Position numbers and translations under genes: made by a program. A stretch of 13,992 bases of DNA from CAVRZY01 sp963725415 (GTDB taxonomy: Bacteria; Acidobacteriota; Terriglobia; Bryobacterales; Bryobacteraceae), in assembly GCA_963725415.1 (NCBI GenBank), contig CAVRZY010000008.1:1-13992 (forward strand), read 5' to 3'. Below are positions 1 to 8,614 of this stretch, piece after piece (within the stretch, counting starts at the first letter, position 1; every line of letters starts with the position of its first letter). Below the pieces are notes generated by a model. It saw only the letters and a list, made by a program, of their open reading frames with translations. It was not told where the DNA came from and searched no databases.

Positions 1-13
1 AAGGGAGGGCTGT

Positions 14-2676
14 GTGCCCATATCGTCCAGCACTCGCCTCGGACCGTATGAAATCCTCGCCCCGCTCGGCGCGGGTGGCATGGGGGAGGTATATCGCGCC
101 AGGGACCCCAGGCTTGCCCGCGAGGTGGCCATCAAGGTCCTGCGGGCTGACGCGGTCCACGGTGCAGAATGGCGCCGCCGATTCGAGACCGAGGCCCGCG
201 CCGCCAGCAGCCTGAATCATCCGAACATCCTGACGGTCTACGACATCGGTGAGGAAAGCGGTGCTCCCTACCTGGTCACGGAGCTGGTGGACGGCGAATC
301 CCTGCGAACGGCGCTGGGCGGCGGAAGTCTACCAACCCGCAAGCTGCTCGAAGTCGCCGTCCAGATCGCTGACGGTTTGGCGGCGGCCCACCAGGCCGGC
401 ATCACGCATCGCGACCTGAAGCCGGAAAACATCATGATCACACGGGACGGCCGCGTCAAGATGCTGGACTTCGGTCTGGCCAAACCCGCGCCCTCTCCGG
501 AGAAGGGCGATGAAACCAAGACTCTTCCCCAGTTGAGAACTGGTCCCGGGGTGATTTTGGGCACGGTTGCCTACATGAGCCCGAGCAGGCCCGGGGCAGA
601 CCGGTGGACTTTCGTTCCGACCAGTTTTCGTTTGGCTCCATCCTCTACGAGCTGGCCACCGCCAAGCGGCCTTTTGAGGGGGAAGATACGGTCGCGACTC
701 TTTCGGCCATCGTCAGGGACGAGCCAGTGTCCATCGTCGCACAGAATCCCCAGACCCCCGCTCCCCTGCGCTGGATCATCGATCGCTGTCTGGCGAAGGA
801 AGCCAACGAACGCTACGCTTCCACTGCCGACCTGCACCAGCAACTGCGCGACCTGCGGGACCACCTGGCGGAGGTGGTTTCGAGCGAACGCCTGATCCCA
901 CCAGCGGCGGCGCCATCTCACAAGAGGCGTTTCCTTCCCGCGCTGTTGGTTCTGCTGGGACTGCTGGCCGGTTTCATCCTGGCGGCCAACCTGCTGCCGC
1001 CGGGGGAGCAGGGCCTTTCTGCCTACCGGTTCACCCCCTTTGCGACGGAGGCTATGGATGAGATCGGACCGGCGTGGTCTCCGGACGGGCAAGCGCTGGC
1101 TTACCTCGGCCGGGTGAACGACATCAACCAGATCTTCACGCGGAGTCTCAGCTCCGCCGTACCGGCGCAAATCACGAAGTCATCCGCGTCCTGCTCTTCT
1201 CCATTCTGGTCTCCGGACGGGACGCGCATTTACTATCTTTCGCAGGCGGGCCTGTGGTCGGTCGGGGCCACCGGCGGGACGCCGCAGCTTGTTGTGAAGG
1301 GCGCTCATGAATGGCCAACGGTTTCGCCGGACGGGAAAACGTTCGCGTTCTTCCGTTACGAGGGACCGCGTGCCGGACTGTGGACCTGTTCCGCCTCGGG
1401 CGGAAATCTTCAGGAGTACAAGCAGGCGCCCTTCCCAGAGACTTTCCGATGGGGGCAGGGTCTCCGCTTCTCCCCGGACGGCAGGAAACTCATCGTCGGC
1501 CTGGAGGAGCAAATCAGCGGCGAAGCGGGCCTCCAGTTCTGGATCGTTCCCTGTCCTGCCGGAAAACCTCGGCGCCTTCCCGGACGCTTGCCGACTAATA
1601 TCCGAGAGACCGGCTTCGGTTGGACGCCGGACAACCGGCGCGTCGTCTTCGCTGCCGAACTGGAGGAAGGATCCGGCAGTCACTTGTACTCCCTGGACAC
1701 CGAAACAAGCGTGGTTCGGGCGATTACTGGGAGCGCCGGCGAGGAGCAGGATCCGTCGGTTTCGCCCGACGGCCAGAGAATCGCTTTCGCCACTGGAGGC
1801 TCAGATCGGGATCTGGTGGAGGGGTTTGTGGATCGCCCGGCAACTGCGGTCCTGCTGGCGACCTCCCGCCAGGAGCACTCCCCCGCATGGGCGCCTTCCG
1901 GGCGCCAGTACGCCTATGTCAGCGACGCCGGCGGCATCCCCGAGGTCTGGCTGCGCAGTCCCGCCGAAGGCTGGGCCAGGCCCGTAGTCGTCGGGCACGC
2001 CGAGGGATTTCTCGGCAGGAGCGCACCCCGCTTCTCCCCGGATGGCCAGAGGATCGCATACTGGAGAACGGGGTTGAAGCATCTCGTTTGGATCTCCAAC
2101 GTGGCGGGAGGCCGGGAGGTGCCCCTGGAGCAGGAAAGCACCGACCAGCATGCACCTGCCTGGTCCCCGGACGGCAACTGGATCGCTTACGCTCGCTTCG
2201 TTGGGGCCAACTGGGAGATCGCCAAGGCCCCCTCGGGAGGGGGAAGCCAACCCATCCGTCTCCTGGAAGGCGGCGACTCCGGCGTGATAGTGGAGTGGTC
2301 GCCCTCTGGCGAGTGGATCTGCTACAGCGACGACAACGGTCTTCATCTGGTTTCACCCGATGGTAAAGTACAAAGGCTGCTCCGCAAGATACGCCCACCC
2401 GCTTTCGGGTTTTCCAAAGATGGCTCGAAGGTCTATCTCATCCGGCGGCCCTCCAACCAGGGTTGGGAACTGGCGGCCATCAGCGTCCGCGACGGCGAGG
2501 AGCGCAAGATCACAGACCTGAACCTCCCTCCCGACGCCCAGGTAGCCGGTTTCAGCCTCCACCCTGACGGAAAGAGATTCGCTACTTCGATCGGAACTAC
2601 GAAACGCGATATTTGGATTCTGGAGGGCTTCCAGCAACCGCCCGGATGGTTCAGTTGGTTGCGGCCTTGGCGTTAA
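14..2676 (+). CDS. Membrane Ser/Thr protein kinase with C-terminal PD40/TolB-like propeller (one frameshift)
   Basis: Reconstructed as about 887 residues. The N-terminal kinase is of the PknB/Hanks type: glycine loop GAGGMGEV (residues 20-27), VAIK lysine K41, catalytic HRDLKPEN (H132-N139) and DFG (152-154). The activation segment ends in GTVAYMSPEQARG only if one G is restored after position 583; otherwise the frame runs out at 895, while the kinase C-lobe continues from about 583 in the other frame. One transmembrane helix lies at about residues 307-328 (nt 931-996). Some ten or more repeats of the SPDG-x-x-I/L-A-Y type follow, expected to form a beta-propeller outside the membrane. By family knowledge, such proteins phosphorylate cytoplasmic targets in response to a signal; ligand and targets are unknown. 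The GTG start has GGGAGGG at 3-9, four bases upstream. It converges on the purine permease gene. Confidence 0.88.
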
Positions 2677-2734
2677 GAGTTCTGCCCGGCCCCTGGAGTT
2701 TCTACATTTCCATGGGAGATGAACGCTGTTTGAG

Positions 2735-2840
2735 TGGGGTCAGGCTTTTAGCCTGCCGCCGGGCTCCGGCCCGGCGCCGCGCTCGACCAAGCAAACTCCT
2801 CGGCCAGCGCCACCAACCTCAGGGTCCCGTGCGCTGACCC
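2735..2840. repeat. Palindrome-rich convergent spacer, possible REP/MITE-like element
   Basis: The 238-nt gap between the kinase and permease stops (2677-2914) holds no credible gene. It contains inverted arms gggtcag (2737-2743) and ctgaccc (2834-2840). Just inside the left arm are two adjacent perfect hairpins: caggct/agcctg with loop ttt (2741-2755), and an 8-bp stem with loop tccg (2757-2776). Terminal GGGTCAG-type arms enclosing hairpins are a common form of dispersed palindromic repeat. The hairpins could also stop transcription from both sides, but no run of T follows them. The element type is inferred. Confidence 0.4.
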
Positions 2841-2880
2841 ATTTCAGTGAAGCCAAGCTGCCGCCGCCGGGTGCCAGCGT

Positions 2881-2927
2881 GAGCAGGCCGTCGCCTTTGT
2901 CAGTTGTAGGCTATCTACAGCCTGCTC
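2881..2927 (-). terminator. Inverted repeat over the permease stop codon, possible terminator
   Basis: An 8-bp perfect inverted repeat, gagcaggc (2881-2888) and gcctgctc (2920-2927), brackets the permease stop codon at 2915-2917. A smaller palindrome, tgtag/ctaca (2905-2909 and 2915-2919), lies inside it. The fold could end the leftward transcript, but there is no clear U tract, so this is only a candidate. Confidence 0.2.
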
Positions 2928-4222
2928 AAATACGCGAACCGCGCGATAAACAGCGCCGTCAGCAAGTACACCAGCCAGCTCACGTCGCGGACCTGGCCCC
3001 GGCACACCTTCAAAACCGTGTACGCGATGAAGCCTATGGCGATGCCGTTGGCGATGCTGGAAGTCAGCGGGATAGTCACCATCGTCAGGAATGCGGGCAT
3101 GGCTACCACCGGGTTTGACCAGGGGATCTCCGCCACGGTGGAAACCATGAGACTGCCGACCACGATCAGCGCCGGCGCTGTGGCGGCCGCCGGAATCACG
3201 CCCACGATCGGCGCTGCGAACAGCGCCACCACAAACAGCAGGCCCGTCACCACGGCCGCAAACCCGCTGCGCCCGCCCGCGCTCACTCCCGCCGCGCTTT
3301 CGATATAACTGACCACGGTGGATGTGCCCGTCAGCGATCCCACGATGCTCGCCGAGGCATCCGCCAGCAGAATCCTCTCGACCCGCGGGATCTGGTTGTC
3401 TTTATCCAGCAGCCCCGCCTTCTTGGCCACGCCGATCAGCGTGCCCACGTTGTCAAACAGCGCCACAAACAGGAACACGAACACGATTTCGGCAACGCCC
3501 AGCCGCAGTGCGGAGCGCACATCAAGCTGGAGCGCAGTGGCCGAGAGCTGGGACCATTCGAGCGATTGCGGCTGCCACTTGACCAACCCGAAGACCGCCC
3601 CCAGCGCCGTGGCTGTCAGGATGCCGATGAGGATCGCAGCCCGCACCCGCCACGCCATCAGCACCGAGATCAACACCAGCCCGAAGACCGCCAGCAGCGT
3701 GTTCGGGTTGCCCAGATTCCCCAGCGCTACCGTGGTCTTGGGATTCGGCACCACGATCCCGGCGTCATGCAGCCCGTTCAGCGCCAGAAACAGGCCAATC
3801 CCCGCGGCCACCGAGGCATGCAGCTCGACCGGCAGCGAGGATACGATGAGCTGCCGCACCCCGCACAACGTCAGCAACACAAACGCCACCCCCGCTACAA
3901 ACACCGTCCCCAGCGCTACCTGCCACGGCACCCCCATACCCTTCACCACCGTGTAGGCGAAATAGGCGTTGATCCCCATGCCCGGTGCCAGTGCGATCGG
4001 ATAGCGGGCATAGACGCCCATCAGAATGCTGCCAAACGCCGCCGACACACAGGTCGCCGCCATCACCGCTGTGCCGGGCATCCCCGCCTCGTGCAGTATC
4101 GAGGGGTTCACGAACACGATGTAGGCCATCGTGAGGAAGGTCGTCACCCCGGCCAGAATCTCGGTCCGCCAGTTCGTGCCCAGCGCCTGAAACTGGAAAT
4201 AGCTCTCTAGTCTTTCAATCAA
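2915..4222 (-). CDS. NCS2-family purine permease (AzgA/PbuG type)
   Basis: A 435-residue polytopic inner-membrane protein, full length for the AzgA/PbuG branch of the nucleobase:cation symporter-2 family, which imports adenine, guanine or hypoxanthine with protons. Visible signatures are EILAGVTTFLTMAYI near the N terminus, LAPGMGINAYFAYT in an early helix and GTSTVVSYIESAAGVSAGG in the second half. About a dozen hydrophobic helices are evident. The open frame starts at a TTG (4222), which fits the family N terminus; the only Shine-Dalgarno-like run upstream is AGAG inside a dispersed repeat. It starts 39 nt after the rhamnose isomerase stop, so it is probably the last gene of a PHP-isomerase-permease operon. 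The exact substrate cannot be read from the sequence. Confidence 0.92.
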   Translation of the reverse strand: MIERLESYFQFQALGTNWRTEILAGVTTFLTMAYIVFVNPSILHEAGMPGTAVMAATCVSAAFGSILMGVYARYPIALAPGMGINAYFAYTVVKGMGVPWQVALGTVFVAGVAFVLLTLCGVRQLIVSSLPVELHASVAAGIGLFLALNGLHDAGIVVPNPKTTVALGNLGNPNTLLAVFGLVLISVLMAWRVRAAILIGILTATALGAVFGLVKWQPQSLEWSQLSATALQLDVRSALRLGVAEIVFVFLFVALFDNVGTLIGVAKKAGLLDKDNQIPRVERILLADASASIVGSLTGTSTVVSYIESAAGVSAGGRSGFAAVVTGLLFVVALFAAPIVGVIPAAATAPALIVVGSLMVSTVAEIPWSNPVVAMPAFLTMVTIPLTSSIANGIAIGFIAYTVLKVCRGQVRDVSWLVYLLTALFIARFAYLSRL

Positions 4223-4229
4223 CAGGATG

Positions 4230-4256
4230 CTCTGCGCCTCTGTGTCTCTGCGGTGA
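4230..4256. repeat. Dispersed CGCAGAG/CACAGAG-type repeat in the isomerase-permease spacer
   Basis: The 39-nt gap between the two genes is almost filled by a purine-rich run on the minus strand: a series of short cAGAG-like units (GCAGAG, CACAGAG, GCGCAGAG) ending in TCACCGCAG. From memory, this composition matches a short dispersed sequence seen in intergenic regions of many unrelated bacteria. Here it supplies the only Shine-Dalgarno-like purines in front of the TTG start of the permease. Confidence 0.45.
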
Positions 4257-4261
4257 GATCT

Positions 4262-5453
4262 TCATGCGTAGCTGGACACCGCGCCCATGTTCTTCTCGGC
4301 GCGCTCCCCTGTAACCCGCTCCATATACCCGCTCTGCCGGAAAGCCGCCAGCGGCTCCGGAGCCAGCCCCTTCGATCGCCGCCATTCTCTCAGGATGGGG
4401 CGCACGTCCGTGGCGAAGGCCGCCTTCAAGCACTCCTCAGCGTCCACCAGCTCGCACCGCTCCTGGTAACGCGCCAGGCTGGCATGATCCACCAGCGCGG
4501 CCTTGGCACACAGTTCCTGCGCCGTCATCGCGGTCTGGATCATCTCCTCGATCTTGCCCTTCAGATTGTGGCTCTGATCGACCATGTAGGCGATGTCTGC
4601 GCGACGCCCCGTCTCCCATTCGAACAGCGCGATCTCGTGGAAGATGCGGAAAGTCTGATAGGGGTCAATCGAGGCCATCGTCAGATCATCGTCGGCGTAT
4701 CGGCGATCGTTGAAGTGGAACCCGCCCAGCATGTCCTCGCTCAGCAGCCAGGCCACGATCTGCTCGATGTTCTGGGCCTGGTAGTGATGCCCGGTATCCA
4801 CCAGCACCCTGGCTTTCGGCCCGGCCGCCCGCGCCAGCAGCAGCGACATCCCCCAATCGGCAATGTCGGTGTGATAGAAGGCCGGCTCGAACGGCTTGTA
4901 CTCGACCAGCAGCCGCTTGCCCTCCGCCAGCCGGGCGTGCGCCGCCCGCAGCCCTTCCACAAACCACTGCTTGCGATAGCGGATGTTCGCCGTGCCCGGG
5001 AAAATTGGACCCGTCGGCGAACCACAGCGAGATGTCCCGGCTCCCGGTCTCGTTGGCAATCTCGATCGAGTCTAGAATGTGCTCGAGCGCCGCTTGCCGA
5101 ATCTTCGGGTCGGGATTCCCCAGCGACCCATACTTGTAGATCTGGTCCTGGAAGACGTTGGGGTTGATCGCGCCGATCCTGACCCCGTACTTGGCGGCCA
5201 GCGCCGCCACCTCGCCCGCGCTCCTCTTGCCCTCGGGATAATCCCACAGCACGTGCACCGCCACCGTGGGACAGCACCCGGTGAACTTGTGCACCTGCCC
5301 CGCGTCGCTCAGTTTCTCCTCGGTGCTAGTGGCCGCAGCCGGCTGCACGAACTTCCCGAACCGCGTCCCGGTATTCGCAAACCCCCACGACGGCAGCTCG
5401 ATCTGAAACCCATCCAGCGCCTTGAAAACGATTTCTTGCTCTTTGATGGACAT
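4262..5453 (-). CDS. rhaI: L-rhamnose isomerase, Pseudomonas stutzeri type (one frameshift)
   Basis: A TIM-barrel sugar isomerase converting L-rhamnose to L-rhamnulose in the cytoplasm; about 396 residues after correction. Metal and catalytic residues in VEYKPFEP (E184), LVDTGHH (D219, H222), GGFHFNDRRYADDD (H246, D254, D256) and YMVDQSHN (D292) all sit exactly 35 positions below the residues I recall for the P. stutzeri enzyme (E219, D254, H257, H281, D289, D291, D327). That supports both the assignment and the reconstruction. The frame breaks near 5001-5014 inside GSNFPGTANIR: the sequence has one base too many, at a run of A (5001-5004) or G (4998-5000) on the plus strand. The ATG at 5453 has GAGGAG (5460-5465) six bases upstream. 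It follows the PHP gene by 42 nt. Whether rhamnose or a related sugar is the true substrate is inferred. Confidence 0.88.
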
Positions 5454-5495
5454 GTTGATCTCCTCTGGAAAATGAACAGCCTATCACAGACGCGG

Positions 5496-7076
5496 TCACG
5501 CCCTCTCGACCCATATGGGACTCGACCACGCCAACTGGCCGTTGGCCTGCACTACCCGGACGTAATACCAGCTCACCGAGCCACTCTCGTCCCGGTCATT
5601 GACCGTGTACGAACTCTGGTAGTTCTCATGAAACACTAGGCGGTGCAGCAGCGCCGACTCCTTGGGAAACGGCCCGGTGGACAGCGTCTCTCCGCTCTCA
5701 GCGAGTTCCCGCAGCGACTGCGTCAGCGACACCCGGCTCGGCGCCTCCAGTGAAACCGTTACCCGAGTTTCCGGCCCGCCCCGCACCCTCAGCACAACGG
5801 CCTTGGTGGGAACGTCCTCGATCATGTCTCGCAAGGCCGTGAACGAACGCACCCGCACGCTCCGCTCGCTGCGCTCGACCAGCCGGTCACGTCTCGTCTC
5901 ATCGAAGGGACCGGACTGGAAACACGTCTGCACCTCCTCAATCAACCCGCCTTCGACCTGAAGGTGAATGTCCCAATCGCACACGCGCGCCATCCCCAGC
6001 GCCGGCCAGGGTCCCCAGCCGTACTCGAACCGGATCAGCACCGGCCGCTCCCAGCTTCGCGCCGAGGGAACCCGGTCCATGGGGAAATCGCGGTGCATCA
6101 CCCGGTTGTTCTTCAGCAGCTCAACCCGGTCCACCTGATCCCATCCCGTCACCTCGATCTTGATCTCCCGCTCCCGCGTGTACGGGACCTCTTGCCCCAT
6201 CATGCGCCCGTTCAGCGTGAAATCCAACCCGATGCGATCTCCCGTGACCGCGTACGTGCGCCGGTTCCACAGCGCATCGAAGATCGCCTCCCGCGAGACT
6301 CCGTGGCCTTCACCGCCGCCAGCCCCTCGCGGTAGGCCCCAGGATAGCCGAGATGGTCGTCCGTGCTCGCGATCACCCCCACCCGATGACCCTGGGCCAG
6401 GAAGTACTGCAACGTGTTCTTGGTCCAGCGCCCGGGCTCGGTGTGCCGAACGTACGGAAACGGCCCACGGTCGTGCTCGGCATTGCCCCACTCGGAATAG
6501 ATCTCCAGCAGCGGCGACACTTCCGGATCGCGAAAAGCGAAGTTGGCGCCCCGGTGCCCCTCGCGGACCGCCGGATGGTGCGGGATCATGATGCAGCCGC
6601 GCTTCTTGGCGAACTGTTGCAGCTCGCGCAGTTCATCGAACAGCCGCAGCTCGGCATCCAGGTCGGGAAATAGGATGTGGTAGTCGCCCAGGCTGGTCGA
6701 GTGGCACTCGTAACCCGCAATGCAGACGAACTTCCCCGGCGCATCGAACTCCCGCGCCATCCTCACCACCTCCGGCCACCGCACCTTCGTCACCGCGAAC
6801 CCGTTGATCCACTTGTTCTCGATGTTGCCCTCGTAATGCCCGATGTCGTGCCAGTAGCGCATGCGGCGTGAACGCAAAGAAATCCACATGATTGCGCGCG
6901 ATCTCGAACGTCCGCCGCAGCGAGCCCTGCGCGTAGCCGATGTTGTTATGGTTGTGCAAGTCGCCCCAATAGGTCTTGTACTTGGCCGGGCCCGCCTTCT
7001 GTTGCGCCAGCGCCGTCGTCAGCCCGGCCGCGGAACAGCCCTTCATCCACTGACGGCGTGAGATTGCTGTAGGCAT
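5496..7076 (-). CDS. Tat-exported PHP-fold putative metal-dependent hydrolase (two frameshifts)
   Basis: About 526 residues after repair. The N terminus has a twin-arginine signal (SRRQWMKGCSAAG, residues 6-18), so export in folded form is expected. The PHP-type metal-site motifs are YWGDLHNHNN (H41, H43), FTPHAYWHD (H72), IPHHPA and STDDHLGYPGAYREG, as in CehA/DUF3604-like phosphoesterase relatives. A beta-rich C-terminal part follows. Two single-base breaks split it: an extra base in 6857-6860 (inside HAYWHD) and a missing base near 6299-6301 (before VSREAIFDAL). The two cancel in length. ATG 7076 has GAGGAG (7085-7090) eight bases upstream. It leads the probable operon with the isomerase and the permease. 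The substrate is unknown; function is by fold only. Confidence 0.8.
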
Positions 7077-7093
7077 GCCGAAGACTCCTCTGG

Positions 7094-7122
7094 ATAGTGT
7101 AATCCCACATTTCCGATTTCAA
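7094..7122 (-). promoter_or_regulatory. Candidate promoter of the PHP-isomerase-permease operon
   Basis: On the minus strand TTGAAA (7117-7122) is followed 17 bases later by CACTAT (7094-7099), just upstream of the GAGGAG ribosome site of the PHP gene. The -35 matches the consensus at five of six bases, the -10 at only three, so this is a weak sigma-70-like candidate. It lies between the hairpin string and the gene. Confidence 0.28.
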
Positions 7123-7164
7123 TTCCAGGCGGTCGCCAGGAAAATGCCCCGATCCCTCTGGTGG

Positions 7165-7270
7165 CGCAGGCCCCCGGCCTGCGGTGTCGGCACTCCTGCC
7201 GACACCCTGGGCCGAGACGATTCTCGGCCCGGCAGACTGAAAGTCTGCGCGCAGCAGGCGCGAGTGCCTG
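7165..7270. repeat. String of back-to-back perfect hairpins
   Basis: Four perfect hairpins follow one another with almost no gap: cgcaggcc/ggcctgcg with loop ccc (7165-7183); ggtgtcggca/tgccgacacc with loop ctcc (7183-7206); gggccgaga/tctcggccc with loop cgat (7209-7230); gcagact/agtctgc with loop gaa (7232-7248). A weaker one, caggc/gcctg, lies at 7255-7270. All stems differ in sequence, so this is not a tandem repeat. It sits in the 224-nt gap between the glcF stop and the PHP start (7077-7300), which holds no gene. It may attenuate or end transcription from glcF, or be a dispersed element. Function is unknown. Confidence 0.75.
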
Positions 7271-7300
7271 TGCCACGGTCTGGGCACTCTTGTCGGCGCG

Positions 7301-8614
7301 CTATCCCGGTGGCTTCCGGTACGCTTCGTCCAAGATTTCCACTACGTGCGCCACCCGCTGGCCGTGGCCGTGCTGCGCCACGCCGGCCCGTAGTTGCAGC
7401 AGGCAGCCCGGATTCGCCGTTGCGATCACCTCCGCGCCCGTGGCCTCCGCGCATCGCATTTTCGTCTCCAGGATGGAGGCCGCAATCTCGCGGTGCACCA
7501 CGTTGTAGATCCCCGCGCTGCCACAGCACAAGTCCGACAGCGGCATCTCCTTGTACTTCAGGCCCGGCACTGCCTCCAGCAATTGCCGCGGCGCCAGACG
7601 CACCCGCTGGCCGTGCGCCAGGTGGCAGGAATCCTGGTAGGTGACCCGCACCGGTACCGGCCCCATCTGGCGGTTCAGCTCGATCGACGCCAAAAACTCC
7701 GTAACGTCCTTCATCAGCTTCGAGAACCGGGCAGCCGCCTCCCGGTAGGCCGGGTCGTCTTTCAGCAGTTCGCCGTATTCCTTCAGTGTGGATCCGCAAC
7801 CCGCGGCGTTGGTGATGATGGCGTCGTAGTTCTCTGCCAGAAACACGTCGATGTTCCGCCGCGCCAGTTTCCGCGCTTCCTCTCGCAGCCCCGAATGTAC
7901 GTGCAGGGCGCCGCAGCAGGTCTGCCCGGCCGGGATCACCACCTCGCATCCGTTCTTCTGCAACACCCGGACGGTGGCCTCGTTCAGCCGCGCGAAGCAG
8001 ACATTGGCGATGCAGCCCGCCACAAACGCCACGCGGTAGCGCGCCTGCCCTTCGGCTGGGAAGGTCTTGCCGATCTGCCGAAAGAAAAATGGCCGCTCGG
8101 CTGGCGGCGTCAGCGGTTCCAGTTTGCCGAGCGCGCCCAGCTCCTTCAGCAGCCCGCTCGAGCGCACCAGCTTCTGCAAGCCGCTGGCTTGGTAAAAGTA
8201 CAGCAGGCCGCCCGCCATCCGCATGATCGTGGGCGACACCAGCAGGCGCCCAAAAACCAGCCGCCGCAGCAGCCTCACCCACAGGGGCCGGTGCACCCTC
8301 TGCTCGATTTCCGTGCGCGCCGCCTCAATCAACCGCCCGTACTGCACTCCGGACGGGCAGGCTGTCTCGCAGGCCCGGCATGCCAGGCAAAGGCCCAGAT
8401 GCTCGAGGTAGGAAGCGCTAATCGGCATCGCGCCGGAAGCCACCTGGACCATCTGGTAGATCCGGCCCCGCGGCGAGTCCATCTCCAAGCCCAGCTCTCG
8501 GTACGTGGGGCAGGCGTTCAGGCACAGGCCGCAGTGTACGCAGCGGTCCAGATCGAACTGCTGGGGACCTTCCACGCGCGGGACCTCCAGGCTGGCAACC
8601 TCAGATGCGGCCAT
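7301..8614 (-). CDS. glcF: GlcF-like iron-sulfur subunit of a 2-hydroxy acid (glycolate) oxidase
   Basis: A 437-residue protein with two 4Fe-4S motifs, CVHCGLCLNACP (C25, C28, C31, C35) and CLACRACETACP (C76, C79, C82, C86), followed by two cysteine-rich CCG domains (TCCGALHVHSG and LCCGSAGIYNV). This is the full architecture of GlcF, which passes electrons from the flavin subunits of glycolate oxidase to the membrane pool; lactate-type relatives look similar. I chose the ATG at 8614 because GGGAGG lies four bases upstream (8619-8624); a GTG at 8626 in the same frame would add four residues. The start lies inside the 3' end of the glcE-like gene (14-nt overlap), which implies translational coupling. 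No frameshift is seen. The substrate is inferred from family. Confidence 0.9.
   Translation of the reverse strand: MAASEVASLEVPRVEGPQQFDLDRCVHCGLCLNACPTYRELGLEMDSPRGRIYQMVQVASGAMPISASYLEHLGLCLACRACETACPSGVQYGRLIEAARTEIEQRVHRPLWVRLLRRLVFGRLLVSPTIMRMAGGLLYFYQASGLQKLVRSSGLLKELGALGKLEPLTPPAERPFFFRQIGKTFPAEGQARYRVAFVAGCIANVCFARLNEATVRVLQKNGCEVVIPAGQTCCGALHVHSGLREEARKLARRNIDVFLAENYDAIITNAAGCGSTLKEYGELLKDDPAYREAAARFSKLMKDVTEFLASIELNRQMGPVPVRVTYQDSCHLAHGQRVRLAPRQLLEAVPGLKYKEMPLSDLCCGSAGIYNVVHREIAASILETKMRCAEATGAEVIATANPGCLLQLRAGVAQHGHGQRVAHVVEILDEAYRKPPG

Noticed and set aside
2881..2927. Classic rho-independent terminator of the permease
   Set aside because: An inverted repeat is present, but no U run follows on the minus strand, so it is listed only at low confidence.
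3566..4210. Long plus-strand open frame of 214 codons opposite the permease
   Set aside because: It is rich in Arg, His, Pro and Gln with no domain pattern, and lies wholly antisense to a clear NCS2 permease; a high-GC shadow frame.
7119..8282. 387-codon minus-strand open frame overlapping glcF
   Set aside because: Its composition is shadow-like (Ala, Gly, Arg rich) and it shares the strand with the fully conserved GlcF frame; both cannot be conserved.
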